NCBI RefSeq assembly: GCF_009363615.1 | Contig: NZ_CP045384.1 | Location: 2,044,501 to 2,108,500 of the forward strand | Direction: 5' to 3' | Length of the DNA: 64,000 bases | From: Ruegeria sp. THAF33 | GTDB taxonomy: Bacteria; Pseudomonadota; Alphaproteobacteria; Rhodobacterales; Rhodobacteraceae | Shown here: positions 25,991 through 34,899 of the stretch, one piece after another | How the letters are laid out: each line of letters opens with the position of its first letter | Position numbering within the stretch: position 1 is the stretch's first letter | Notes under the pieces: generated by a model | The model's input: only the letters and a program-made list of their open reading frames with translations | What the model was told of the DNA's origin: nothing | The model's database searches: none | Translations under genes and position numbers: made by a program

Positions 25991-28426
25991 CTAGGCTTTC
26001 ATCCGCACAAAATCCGGGTCGTACGGGCTTGGGCTGATAACCGTCGCACCAATCCGTTTCCCGCAGCTATCCAATTCCATTTCGCGGCCAACCTCTGCCA
26101 GAGACGGATGAACGAAGGCATGCGCCAGGTTCATTTCCGTGCGATGCCCCCATTCGCCCGACGTGACAGTACCAACGACAGAATCATCCTGCATCAGAGA
26201 AGCCCCAGGATGCGCCGGACCGAGAGTTGACTCAATGCGTAGAGGGACCAGCTTGCGCCGTGGTCCTTCTGACTTTCGTTTCAACAAGGCATCACGCCCC
26301 ACGAATGCGCCCTTGTCCAACCGGACGAACCGATCCAGACCGGTTTCAAAGGGATCAAATTCCGTGATCAGATCGGCTTTCCAATGCAAAAAACTCTTCT
26401 CCATGCGCATGGACTCGACAGCCCTGGCACCGAACAGTTTCAGCCCGTGCGTTTCGCCCGCCTCGCGCAAGGCAAGATAGGCCGCATAGAGCGAGGCGTT
26501 GGGAACATGGATTTCATAGGCCAACTCGCCCGAGAAACTGAGGTTCATAACCGTTGCAGAAGCAATACCAACAAAGCACTCGCGCACACTGAGCCAAGGG
26601 AACGCATCTGCCGACCAATCTCCTCTGGCGCAGGCTGACAAGACAGAACGCGACTTCGGGCCGGCCAGAACCAGAATGGTCTGATCGTTCGTCAGGCTGC
26701 GCAACTGAACGTCTTCATTGCTGCGCAGATGCTGCCGCAACCAATCCATGTCGTGAAATTCGCTCGCTGCGGCAGAGCCATACCAAACGCGGGCCGGTCC
26801 CCGGTCGCTGGCGGGCAGATTAGCAATCGTCGCTTCTGCCTTGATCATACCGTGGTCGTTCAACAGGTATCCCAACCCGACACGCCCGTCACGCCGAGAG
26901 ACCAATCCACAAAACAACCGGTCCAGAAATGCGTGCCTGTCGGATCCTGTGATCTCGATGCGGTTGAACCCGTTGACCTCTGCAAGCCCGACGCCGGTTC
27001 GAATACTTTCGACTTCGGCAGCTACCAAGTCGAAGGTTTCGTCAAAATCGAAACCAAGCGTCGGCGAAAATCCGGGATCGGGTTTGATATAGTCCACCCT
27101 CTCCCACCCGTTGACCACAGTGAACTCGGCCCCTTCGGATGCCAGAACAGGCGTCAGAGGGGTCGTCTTGGCGGGTCGGCCCGCAGGGCGATGTTCATGC
27201 GGAAAGTGGAACCTGAATTCGTTCTGGTAATCTTCAATCGCCTTTAGTGCCGTGAGTTCCACATTTGCATGTCCGGCGAACCTTCGGGGATCGAGGCACC
27301 ACGTGTCATAGCATGCCTCGCCATGCACGATCTGCTGTGCCAGCAACCATCCGTGACCGCCACCTTCACCCAGCCCGGCCCGCAGGCCAATGATACAAAA
27401 CGCGTTGCGTTTTCCCGGGATCGGACCGACCAGAGGCGCCCCGTCAATTGTGTAGGTGATTGGCCCGTTGACCACGGTGTGAATACCAACCTCCATCAAG
27501 GCAGGCATGCGCGCGAAGGCCCCTTCCAGCACATCGGTCACACGGTCCAGATCATCCGGGCACAAAGCGTTCACGAAGTTCGGATCGATCCCGTCCATAC
27601 CCCAGGTCTTACATCCCTGCTCGTAGAACCCGAGTAGCAGCCCGTTCTTTTCGTGTCGGCAATAATAGTCGCTGATCGGGCAGCGCAGCAGCGGCATCCG
27701 GTGTCCGGCATCCCGGATGGCCTCGATTTCTTCGGTCAGGAAATACTGATGTTCCATGGACGACACGGGATGATGAACACCCATCATGGCGCCGACTTCG
27801 TTGACCCTGTAGCCGCAGGCGTTGACGACGACATCACAGTCGATATCCCCGTGCTCGGTATGCACGGTCCAGGTGTCATCGTTGTGCTGTGTCAGCGCGG
27901 TCACCGGCGTATTTCGATACACCTCGGCGCCCGCCTTGCGTGCCCGGCGCGCAAGGGCCTGGCACAATTGCGCCGGATCGATGTCTCCGTCCAGCGGATC
28001 CCAAAGCCCACCGATGAGATTGTCGGTCGAAATCAACGGGTGTCTCCGGGCACATTCATCCGCGTCTATCACCTCGAAATGCACGTCCATCCCCCGCGCC
28101 ATGGACGCAAAGTGACGATAGCCCTGCATCTGCCCTTCGGTGTTCGCCAGACGGATGCCACCGTCTGCGTGGTGATAATTGATAGGGTAATCCGGATCGT
28201 CGGCCAGTTCCTTGTACAGACGGATCGAATGAGATTTCAGGCCGACCATCGTCTGGTTCATGCCGAAATTGGTGACCTGCGCCGCCGAATGCCATGTCGT
28301 GCCCGAGGTCAGTTCATTCCGTTCGACCAAAACCACATCGGTCCACCCTTCCCGGGTCAGGTGGTAGAGCGTCGAACATCCGGCGATCCCGCCCCCTATC
28401 ACAACGGCTCTGGTACGCGACTTCAT
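25991..28426 (-). CDS. FAD/GcvT-domain oxidoreductase, dimethylglycine dehydrogenase-like
   Basis: The 811-residue protein has the two-part layout of dimethylglycine/sarcosine dehydrogenases. A DAO FAD domain (about 1-370) carries VVIGGGIAGCSTLYHL, and SGTTWHSAAQ holds the His46 that could bind FAD covalently. An FAO_M linker follows, then a GcvT tetrahydrofolate domain (about 430-800) with FSGELAYEIHVPN and RMEKSFLHWKADL. Such enzymes oxidise N-methyl groups and pass formaldehyde-level carbon to folate. It is divergent from the MttB-like gene over 181 bases and upstream of the LysR gene. The substrate may be a secondary or tertiary amine made from the imported betaine; dimethylglycine itself is not proven. 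Confidence 0.88.
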   Translation of the reverse strand: MKSRTRAVVIGGGIAGCSTLYHLTREGWTDVVLVERNELTSGTTWHSAAQVTNFGMNQTMVGLKSHSIRLYKELADDPDYPINYHHADGGIRLANTEGQMQGYRHFASMARGMDVHFEVIDADECARRHPLISTDNLIGGLWDPLDGDIDPAQLCQALARRARKAGAEVYRNTPVTALTQHNDDTWTVHTEHGDIDCDVVVNACGYRVNEVGAMMGVHHPVSSMEHQYFLTEEIEAIRDAGHRMPLLRCPISDYYCRHEKNGLLLGFYEQGCKTWGMDGIDPNFVNALCPDDLDRVTDVLEGAFARMPALMEVGIHTVVNGPITYTIDGAPLVGPIPGKRNAFCIIGLRAGLGEGGGHGWLLAQQIVHGEACYDTWCLDPRRFAGHANVELTALKAIEDYQNEFRFHFPHEHRPAGRPAKTTPLTPVLASEGAEFTVVNGWERVDYIKPDPGFSPTLGFDFDETFDLVAAEVESIRTGVGLAEVNGFNRIEITGSDRHAFLDRLFCGLVSRRDGRVGLGYLLNDHGMIKAEATIANLPASDRGPARVWYGSAAASEFHDMDWLRQHLRSNEDVQLRSLTNDQTILVLAGPKSRSVLSACARGDWSADAFPWLSVRECFVGIASATVMNLSFSGELAYEIHVPNASLYAAYLALREAGETHGLKLFGARAVESMRMEKSFLHWKADLITEFDPFETGLDRFVRLDKGAFVGRDALLKRKSEGPRRKLVPLRIESTLGPAHPGASLMQDDSVVGTVTSGEWGHRTEMNLAHAFVHPSLAEVGREMELDSCGKRIGATVISPSPYDPDFVRMKA

Positions 28427-28607
28427 GGCATTGCTCCTTCAACTTCGGCACCAGTCTTGCTGAATAACGGGATGGGCAGACAACAGGGCAGATGCGGGTG
28501 CCGGAAAATCGAAACCGCGATTTCGGATTCTGAAAACGGCACTTCTTCTTTGATACCGGGACAACTTGGGTCCTACGGTGCAGGAAATCGCAAGGTGACG
28601 AAAACAC

Positions 28608-30128
28608 ATGCCATCCGACATCATCAAACGAAGCGGACGCAAAGCACGGCATGCACAGCGTGCGGCCAAACCCGTCATTGATCCTTGCCCGCCCGGTCAG
28701 AAAGGCGGGGCATTCAAGCCCTTGAGCCTATCGGAAATCGAGAAAATCTATGACACGGCGCTGCGTTTGCTGGAAGAGCTGGGGATGGGAGACGTGCCGG
28801 ACAGGCTGGCCTTCGACCTCAGGGCGGCGGGTGCTCAGGATAGGGAACAGAACCGGCTGGTTTTTCCCCGTTCAATGGTCGAACAGGCCATCGCCTCGGC
28901 CGCGAAGAGCTTTACCTTTCATGGCCGGGATGAAAAACGATCCATCGAAGTTGGTGGCGACCGCGTGTATTTTGGCACCGGCGGTGCTGCGGTTCAGACC
29001 CTTGATATCAACAGTGGGCTTTATCGCCCCTCCACCCTGGCCGATCTGCATGATTTCACCCGGCTACAGGACACGCTGGCCAACGTCAGTTGGTTCACCC
29101 GGTGCTGCGTGGCAACCGACGTCCCGGATGTGTTCGATCTGGACGTGAACACCGTTTATGCTTTAGTACGCAACACAACCAAGCCAATGGCAACGTCTTT
29201 CACGTTGGCGGAACATGTCGGCCCGATCGTCGAGATGCTGGACATCGTCGCCGGAGGGGTCGGGGAATTCGCCAAACGCCCCTTCCTGAAAGCGCATATA
29301 AGTCCGATCATTTCGCCAATGCGATACGGCGAGGATGCCGTGGATGTGGTTTATGAATGCATCTCCCATAACATACCGATGTCCTGCATCACGGCCGCGC
29401 AGGCGGGCGCAACCGCCCCGGCAACTCTGGCCGGATTTCTGGCGCAGTCACTGGCCGAAACGCTGGCCAGTCTCGTGATGGTCAATGCGATCAAACCCGG
29501 CTTTCCGATGGTCTTTTCCAACTGGCCTTTCATCGTGGATCTCAGGACCGGCTCTTTCGCAGGGGGCAGCGGCGAGACCGCAATCCTGAATGCGGCGTCG
29601 GCGCAAATCACGAACTGGCTGGGTTTGCCGTCGGGTGTGGCCGCCTCGATGGCCGATGCCAAGGCCATCGACGCCCAGCATGGGGCTGAAAAAGGCATCA
29701 CTTCGCTGGCGGCGGCGCTGGCAGGAGGCAATCTGATCTATGAAAGCTCGGGGATGACGGCATCTCTGCTCGGGGTCAGCTTCGAGGCCTTCGTTCTGGA
29801 CAACGAAATGCACTCGCACACCTATCGTGTCTTGCGCGGGATCGAGGTCACCGAAGCGAATCTTGGCTTTGACGCTATATGCCATTCGGTTCTGGGCGAT
29901 GGGCATTTTCTGGGCAGCGAGCAAACCTATGAAGCCATGGAACGAGACTATTTCTATCCGAAACTCGCCGATCGTCAGGAGCCCCGCACCTGGCAAACCG
30001 ATGGTGCGATGGATGCGTGGTCATCCGCACGGCGCGTCGCTCAAGAGGTGTTGAGCACGCATTACCCCAAATACCTCACCCCTGAACAAGACGCCGAAAT
30101 CCGCCAGCGTTTTCATATCCTGTCTTGA
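28608..30128 (+). CDS. MttB-superfamily methyltransferase (non-pyrrolysine)
   Basis: This 506-residue TIM-barrel protein belongs to the trimethylamine methyltransferase MttB superfamily. The archaeal enzymes carry a UAG-coded pyrrolysine; here the frame is uninterrupted, so this is the non-Pyl (MtgB-like) group, some of which demethylate glycine betaine or related quaternary amines. Family blocks include GTGGAAVQTLDINSGLYRP, the HISPIISPMRYGEDAVD segment and SGMTASLLGVSFEAFVLDNE near residue 380. No corrinoid protein (MttC/MtgC) or reactivase is encoded nearby, which those enzymes normally need. It leads a plus-strand pair with the first ureohydrolase, 73 bases on. Confidence 0.88.
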   Translation: MPSDIIKRSGRKARHAQRAAKPVIDPCPPGQKGGAFKPLSLSEIEKIYDTALRLLEELGMGDVPDRLAFDLRAAGAQDREQNRLVFPRSMVEQAIASAAKSFTFHGRDEKRSIEVGGDRVYFGTGGAAVQTLDINSGLYRPSTLADLHDFTRLQDTLANVSWFTRCCVATDVPDVFDLDVNTVYALVRNTTKPMATSFTLAEHVGPIVEMLDIVAGGVGEFAKRPFLKAHISPIISPMRYGEDAVDVVYECISHNIPMSCITAAQAGATAPATLAGFLAQSLAETLASLVMVNAIKPGFPMVFSNWPFIVDLRTGSFAGGSGETAILNAASAQITNWLGLPSGVAASMADAKAIDAQHGAEKGITSLAAALAGGNLIYESSGMTASLLGVSFEAFVLDNEMHSHTYRVLRGIEVTEANLGFDAICHSVLGDGHFLGSEQTYEAMERDYFYPKLADRQEPRTWQTDGAMDAWSSARRVAQEVLSTHYPKYLTPEQDAEIRQRFHILS

Positions 30129-30201
30129 AGAGCGGCGGGCATTTCCAGCCCGGTCCTGAACCGTTAGGGTCACTGAGGAAACTTGCAGAGGATGGGGCAT
30201 C

Positions 30202-31170
30202 ATGGCCGATTCATTTTTTCAACCGGTGTCCGCCATGGAACTGGCCCGATTTGCCGGCATTCCCGCATTCATGCGCCTGCCCATGCTGGATCTGGCGCAC
30301 GAACGGATCTCGGAGGTCGAACTGGGCATCGTCGGTATCCCTTGGGACGGCGGAACCACCAATCGCCCCGGCGCCCGGCATGGTCCGCGGCAATTAAGAG
30401 ATTATTCCACCATGATCAGGGCGATGAACCCGGTTACGGGTGTGGCACCGTTTTCAATGGTGAACTGCGCAGATCTAGGAGACGTCGCCCCCAACCCCGT
30501 CGACATAGAAGACACGCTGGATCGGGTCACGCGTTTCTACACTGATCTTCGAAGCCGCAACATCACACCATTGACCGCCGGAGGAGATCACCTGACCACC
30601 CTGCCCGTCCTGCGAGCCCTGGCCGCTTCGGGTCCGGTTGGCCTGATCCAGTTCGACAGTCACACGGACTTGTTCGACACTTATTTCGGAGGTCACAAAT
30701 TCACCCACGGCACCCCGTTCCGCCGCGCGGTCGAGGAAGGGTTGGTGGACCCGAAGCGTTTTGTACAAGTCGGGATTCGCGGCACGGCCTACAACACTGA
30801 AGATATCGAATGGGGCGAGGCGCAGGGCATCCGCATCATCCGCATCGAAGAGCTGTTCGACCGCGGCATCGACGATGTCATGACCGAGGTACGCGATATC
30901 GTTGGCATGCGGCCGACCTATTGCACCTATGACATCGACTTTGTTGATCCAACTTACGCCCCAGGAACCGGCACACCCGAAATCGGCGGGCCCAACAGCT
31001 TTCAGGCCCAACAGGTCATTCGCAGGATGTCCGGGCTGAACCTTGTCGGCGCCGATCTTGTCGAAGTGTCACCGCCATTCGACCCCCAAGGTGGAACGGC
31101 GTGGCTTGGCATCTCGCTGATGTTCGAGTTGCTTTGCGTTCTGGCACAGGCGATCGACGCGCGGCGCTAG
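30202..31170 (+). CDS. Ureohydrolase (agmatinase/guanidino-acid hydrolase family), copy 1
   Basis: A 322-residue enzyme of the arginase/agmatinase family that should split urea from a guanidino substrate. The binuclear metal ligands are complete: His130 in TAGGDH, Asp152, His154 and Asp156 in QFDSHTD, and Asp244/Asp246 in YDIDFVDP. FDSHTD replaces the usual FDAHxD, and YDIDFVDP differs from SFDIDxxDP. The loop APGTGTPEIGG is retained, as in agmatinases and guanidinobutyrases. AGAGGATGG precedes ATG. It reads with the MttB-like gene and overlaps the second, convergent ureohydrolase by four bases. The exact substrate is open. Confidence 0.88.
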   Translation: MADSFFQPVSAMELARFAGIPAFMRLPMLDLAHERISEVELGIVGIPWDGGTTNRPGARHGPRQLRDYSTMIRAMNPVTGVAPFSMVNCADLGDVAPNPVDIEDTLDRVTRFYTDLRSRNITPLTAGGDHLTTLPVLRALAASGPVGLIQFDSHTDLFDTYFGGHKFTHGTPFRRAVEEGLVDPKRFVQVGIRGTAYNTEDIEWGEAQGIRIIRIEELFDRGIDDVMTEVRDIVGMRPTYCTYDIDFVDPTYAPGTGTPEIGGPNSFQAQQVIRRMSGLNLVGADLVEVSPPFDPQGGTAWLGISLMFELLCVLAQAIDARR

Positions 31171-32147
31171 GCCCGCGCGACGTTCTCGGCGATCATCGAA
31201 ATCATCTCGAACATCACGGCCGCCGCCGTCAGCGCGGTGATGTTGTTGGGGCTGTCCTTGGTGGGCATCATGCAGACCACATCGCCGCCGATGATGTTCA
31301 ATCCGCGCGCCGCGCGCAGGATGCCGACCGCCTCATCGATGTCAAACCCCTTCTCACCCGGTTCCAGATTGGACACGGCCGGCGCGACGGTTGGGTCCAG
31401 ACAGTCCAGATCGAAGGTGATGTAAACCGGGCGGTCACCCAAAACCTCTTTGGTCTGCGCGACCACATCGGCCAACCCGCGCTGTCGGAACTCTCGCATT
31501 GTGACGATATTGTACCCGTAGTCATAAGACGGTTGCAGCCAGTCCAGGCTGCGTGGATGCCCCCGCAGACCGATCTGCATCGACCGGGTTGGATCCACCT
31601 GCCCCTGATCGGCCAGATAGGCCCCCCAGTGAGCCGCTGATTTCTTGGCACCAAGAAAGTGATCAACCTTGGTGAAGACATCCGTATGCGCGTCCAGATG
31701 CAGAAAGCTGACCGGCTGCCCGCCTGCAAGCTTGCCGCCACCCAGGGCCTGAACAATGCCACCGGTGATGGAATGGTCACCTCCGACGGAAACGGGGCGC
31801 GCTCCGGCCGCGTCTATGGTCTTATAGAATTCAGTGATGCGTTCGATGCAGTCTTCGTTGTCGTTGGCCTTTGGAAAAGGCACATCACCAACATCGGCGA
31901 TCCGCGCACTCTGCCAAGGATCAATTTCAAAGACCGAATGCACCCTGCGTTGTACGGCCGAGACATGCCGCAACGCGCGTGGTCCCAGGTGCTGGTCCCT
32001 TTCGGTCGTGCCGTTGCCCGTCGAATGCGGCACGCCCGCCAGTGCGATATCCTGCCCTTCGGGCCCGACATTGGGACACCGGAACAGTGTGGGCACGCCC
32101 CACCAATACAGGTTGTCCATCATCGATTGTTCATACGGGTCGGTCAT
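31167..32147 (-). CDS. Ureohydrolase (agmatinase family), copy 2
   Basis: A 326-residue enzyme of the same family as copy 1, but clearly diverged. Ligands: His125 in VGGDHS, Asp152, His154 and Asp156 in HLDAHTD, and Asp246/Asp248 in TFDLDCLDP, so it should be active. The substrate loop is TVAPAVSNLEPGEKG where agmatinases have the FAPGTGTPxxGG loop, which suggests a different guanidino substrate. Its N-terminus (MTDPYEQSMMDNLYWWGVPT) is aromatic-rich. It is the last gene of the minus-strand importer group, behind a terminator after ProW, and faces copy 1. Confidence 0.86.
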   Translation of the reverse strand: MTDPYEQSMMDNLYWWGVPTLFRCPNVGPEGQDIALAGVPHSTGNGTTERDQHLGPRALRHVSAVQRRVHSVFEIDPWQSARIADVGDVPFPKANDNEDCIERITEFYKTIDAAGARPVSVGGDHSITGGIVQALGGGKLAGGQPVSFLHLDAHTDVFTKVDHFLGAKKSAAHWGAYLADQGQVDPTRSMQIGLRGHPRSLDWLQPSYDYGYNIVTMREFRQRGLADVVAQTKEVLGDRPVYITFDLDCLDPTVAPAVSNLEPGEKGFDIDEAVGILRAARGLNIIGGDVVCMMPTKDSPNNITALTAAAVMFEMISMIAENVARA

Positions 32148-32159
32148 GATTTCCTCGGA

Positions 32160-32194
32160 TCAAAGAAAAGCGCCCCCGATCAGAACCGGGGGCG
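32160..32194 (-). terminator. Terminator between ProW and ureohydrolase copy 2
   Basis: CGCCCCCG (32171-32178) and CGGGGGCG (32187-32194) form a perfect eight-pair stem over an eight-base loop. On the minus strand it is followed by CTTTTCTTTG. It lies seven bases beyond the ProW stop, so it ends or thins the transporter message before the ureohydrolase gene. Confidence 0.85.
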
Positions 32195-32201
32195 TTTGCG
32201 T

Positions 32202-33791
32202 TCAGAGTTTTTCGTCTTCTCGTCGGAACGCGCCCTGCACGATCCGGTCCATGACCATGGCAAGGAACAGGATCGCAAAGCCCCCCAGCAGGCCCGGCCC
32301 CTTGGCCGCGTATTGCAGCGCCTCGAGGATTTCCTTGCCCAAACCGCCCCCGCCGATCAGTGAGATGATCACGACCATGGACAGGCACATCAGGATCGTC
32401 TGGTTCACACCGGTCATGATCGATGGCAGCGCCAGCGGGATTTCAACATCCTTCAACAATTGCCATTTCGACGCGCCAAAGGCGACGGCAGCTTCTTTGA
32501 TGCTTTCAGGCACCCCCCGCATTCCCAGTGCCGTCAGGCGGATCACCGGCGGCATGCCAAAGATGATGGTGGCCAGAATCCCCGGCGGGTTGCCGGTGCC
32601 GAAGAAGGCGATGATCGGGATCAGGTAGACGAAGGCGGGAAGCGTCTGCATCAGGTCCAGAACCGGTTCCGCCGCGCGATAAGCGCGCTGCGACTTTCCG
32701 AACCAGATACCCAGCGGAATGCCGAAGACGACGCACAGCAACACCGCCGCACCGACCAGAGCAACCGTTTCCATCGCCACGTCCCAATACCCCAGCAACG
32801 CGATATAGGCCAGGGAAGACGCGGTGAAGATGGCAACCCTTGGTCCCGCCGCACGCCAGGCCGTCACACAGATGACCAGCATGACCACCGGCCAGGGCGA
32901 CCCGATCAGTGCAATTGTCAGCGCATCAAGCACCGAACGCACGCCCGCCACGATCCCGTCAAAGATATCGCCGCCCGCCGCAGCGGCCGCATCAATCCTG
33001 GCCTCCATCCAGTTTGCCAGGCTCGAGAACAGCGTGCCGTTGCCTTCCCCAAGAAACATCGCAGACACTTGCTGTTCCGGGAACGCGTCCAACAATGGAA
33101 GAGATGCGTTCACTGTGAACTTGTACACAATCAATGGTCCGATTGCCGCAACAAGGATCGCGCCCATGACGATGTTACGGGTCGAACGCCCACTTTCAGT
33201 GCTGTCGGGATCGATGCGCCAGTTCGAATACTGTTTTTCGTAGACGCGGTCGGCATAGAACCCTTGAACCAACTTGAACACCAGCAACATCAACAACCCG
33301 GTAATCAGGATTCCTGCCGCCTCAGACTGCGCAGCGGCAGCCCTTTCCAGACTTGTGGCCGCTGCTTTCTGTATGTTCTCGGCCAGTTTGGTGAAACGGT
33401 CGATGTCGGCCTGTTCCGTGGCATCCGCTGCGCGCGCCAACAGTTCGGCCGCACGTTCCTGCTGACGCGCAGCGCGCTCGGCGAAATCCGCGCCGGGATT
33501 GCCCCACGCGCCCCTGCCGATCTGGACCCACGCGATGATCTCAAGGATCAGAAAGGTCCAGAACATGCCCCAAATGGCGCGTGACGCAGACCAGAATGGC
33601 CCCAGCACCGCGGCCCACTTGTTGAACGTGTTTGGAATCGCGCTGGTCGCATCATGAATCTTGTGGAACGCATTGACATAGTAGTCACCGTTCGGACCCG
33701 CGAACTCTTTGATGGAAAGGTCCAAGGCCTCGCGATCGACCTCGATATCAGAGGCGGCGGTTACTTTCATCTCTGTTGCAGCATCAGTCAT
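32202..33791 (-). CDS. proW: Betaine/proline-type ABC permease with DUF2628-like N-terminal extension
   Basis: The 529-residue protein is far longer than the usual ProW of about 280-350. The C-terminal half (about 290-520) is a BPD_transp_1 permease, with the EAA loop ESIKEAAVAFGASKWQLLKDVEIPLALPS. The N-terminal half has a DUF2628-like block (AGPNGDYYVNAFHKI, then NKWAAVLGPFWSASRAIW) and a membrane helix near 77-92. A Ala/Glu/Arg-rich coiled coil (about 105-162) follows, then a second helix near 165-180. Its start overlaps the ProV stop by eight bases. It imports a quaternary amine with ProV and ProX. Confidence 0.9.
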   Translation of the reverse strand: MTDAATEMKVTAASDIEVDREALDLSIKEFAGPNGDYYVNAFHKIHDATSAIPNTFNKWAAVLGPFWSASRAIWGMFWTFLILEIIAWVQIGRGAWGNPGADFAERAARQQERAAELLARAADATEQADIDRFTKLAENIQKAAATSLERAAAAQSEAAGILITGLLMLLVFKLVQGFYADRVYEKQYSNWRIDPDSTESGRSTRNIVMGAILVAAIGPLIVYKFTVNASLPLLDAFPEQQVSAMFLGEGNGTLFSSLANWMEARIDAAAAAGGDIFDGIVAGVRSVLDALTIALIGSPWPVVMLVICVTAWRAAGPRVAIFTASSLAYIALLGYWDVAMETVALVGAAVLLCVVFGIPLGIWFGKSQRAYRAAEPVLDLMQTLPAFVYLIPIIAFFGTGNPPGILATIIFGMPPVIRLTALGMRGVPESIKEAAVAFGASKWQLLKDVEIPLALPSIMTGVNQTILMCLSMVVIISLIGGGGLGKEILEALQYAAKGPGLLGGFAILFLAMVMDRIVQGAFRREDEKL

Positions 33792-34821
33792 TTTTGCCCC
33801 CCTGGATACCGCGCAACAGGCGCGGCTTGGTCACGACACCCACATCGATACCCGCATCCGTGATGACGACCGGCAGATCAGAATTCACGGCCAGGTCGAT
33901 CAATTGATCCAGATCCGCGCCCTCGTCGGCTCGGGGCGCACCGTCAAGTGGCCCTGAGTAACTGTCCACCGGCTCCATGATGGAATGCGCCTTGACCAGT
34001 TTGAGTTTTGAGATGCCCTGAACGAATTCGCGCACGTAATCGTCGGACGGGTTCATGACGATGTCTTCGGGGGTTCCGATCTGTACGATGACGCCATCCT
34101 TCATGATCGCAATCCGGTGGCCGATCCGAATGGCTTCGTCCAGATCGTGGGTGATGAACAGAGTGGTTTTTTTGAGCTGCGCCACAAGTGCTTTGAACTG
34201 GTCCTGCAACTGCAGGCGGATCAGCGGATCCAGGGCAGAAAATGGTTCATCCATCAACAGGATTTCCGGGTCCGAGGCCAGCGCCCGCGCGATCCCCACG
34301 CGTTGCTGCATCCCGCCCGAAAGCTCTTTGGGCAGGCGGTCCTCGTAACCTGTCAGATTCACCAGGCTCAGCGCGTGATCCGAGACGGCCCAGCGCTTAG
34401 ACTTGGACACCTTTCGGATCTCCAACGGATAGGCCACATTATCGCGTACGGAACGATGCGGCATCAGCGCCATGTGCTGAAAGACCATCCCGATTTGCTG
34501 GGCGCGAATGCGGCGCAACTCGGATTCCGACAGTTTCGAAACGTCGTGACCCAGAATCTCGATCCGACCCGCCGTGGGTTCGATCAATCGATTCACATGT
34601 CGCACCAATGTGGACTTGCCCGAGCCGGACAGCCCCATGATACAGAAAATCTCACCCCTCGGCACTTCGAACGTGGCGCCCTGAACGCCGACAACACAGT
34701 TGAACCGCTCCAGAACCTCCGGCTTGCCTATGCCTTCGTTTCTGACCGCTTCCATTGCCTCTTCCGCACGCGAGCCGAAGATCTTCCAAACGTTTTCTAA
34801 TTTTACGACAGGTTCGTCCAT
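33784..34821 (-). CDS. proV: Betaine/proline-type ABC transporter ATPase
   Basis: A 345-residue ATPase of the ProV/OpuAA type. Walker A is GLSGSGKST, the Q-loop sits in MVFQHMALMPH, the signature is LSGGMQQRVGIARAL and Walker B is ILLMDEPFSALD, followed by the H-loop ITHDLDEAI. The helical insert RNEGIGKPEVLERFNCVVGV before Walker A is typical of ProV. A C-terminal region that should hold CBS domains is shortened to one partial unit (about 300-345), so osmotic gating may differ. It starts 78 bases downstream of the ProX stop, beyond a hairpin, and overlaps ProW. Confidence 0.93.
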   Translation of the reverse strand: MDEPVVKLENVWKIFGSRAEEAMEAVRNEGIGKPEVLERFNCVVGVQGATFEVPRGEIFCIMGLSGSGKSTLVRHVNRLIEPTAGRIEILGHDVSKLSESELRRIRAQQIGMVFQHMALMPHRSVRDNVAYPLEIRKVSKSKRWAVSDHALSLVNLTGYEDRLPKELSGGMQQRVGIARALASDPEILLMDEPFSALDPLIRLQLQDQFKALVAQLKKTTLFITHDLDEAIRIGHRIAIMKDGVIVQIGTPEDIVMNPSDDYVREFVQGISKLKLVKAHSIMEPVDSYSGPLDGAPRADEGADLDQLIDLAVNSDLPVVITDAGIDVGVVTKPRLLRGIQGGKND

Positions 34822-34849
34822 TTATCCCCCACAGGGCGATGCCCTGCCC

Positions 34850-34885
34850 GACAGAAAAAGGCCGCCGCGGTTTTGCGCGACGGCC
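34850..34885 (-). terminator. Intercistronic hairpin between ProX and ProV
   Basis: GGCCGCCGCG (34860-34869) pairs with CGCGACGGCC (34876-34885) through a six-base loop with one mismatch that is a G-U pair on the minus strand. It is followed there by CTTTTTCTG. Such hairpins between a binding-protein gene and the rest of its ABC operon usually keep the binding protein in excess. Confidence 0.8.
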
Positions 34886-34899
34886 CGAAGAGTGGTGAT

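Noticed and set aside
28608..30128. Pyrrolysine (UAG) use in the MttB-like gene.
   Set aside because: The frame is uninterrupted from start to stop, so no amber codon is read through.
31834..33584. Long plus-strand frames opposite ureohydrolase copy 2 and ProW.
   Set aside because: Antisense to conserved genes, without family motifs or ribosome sites.
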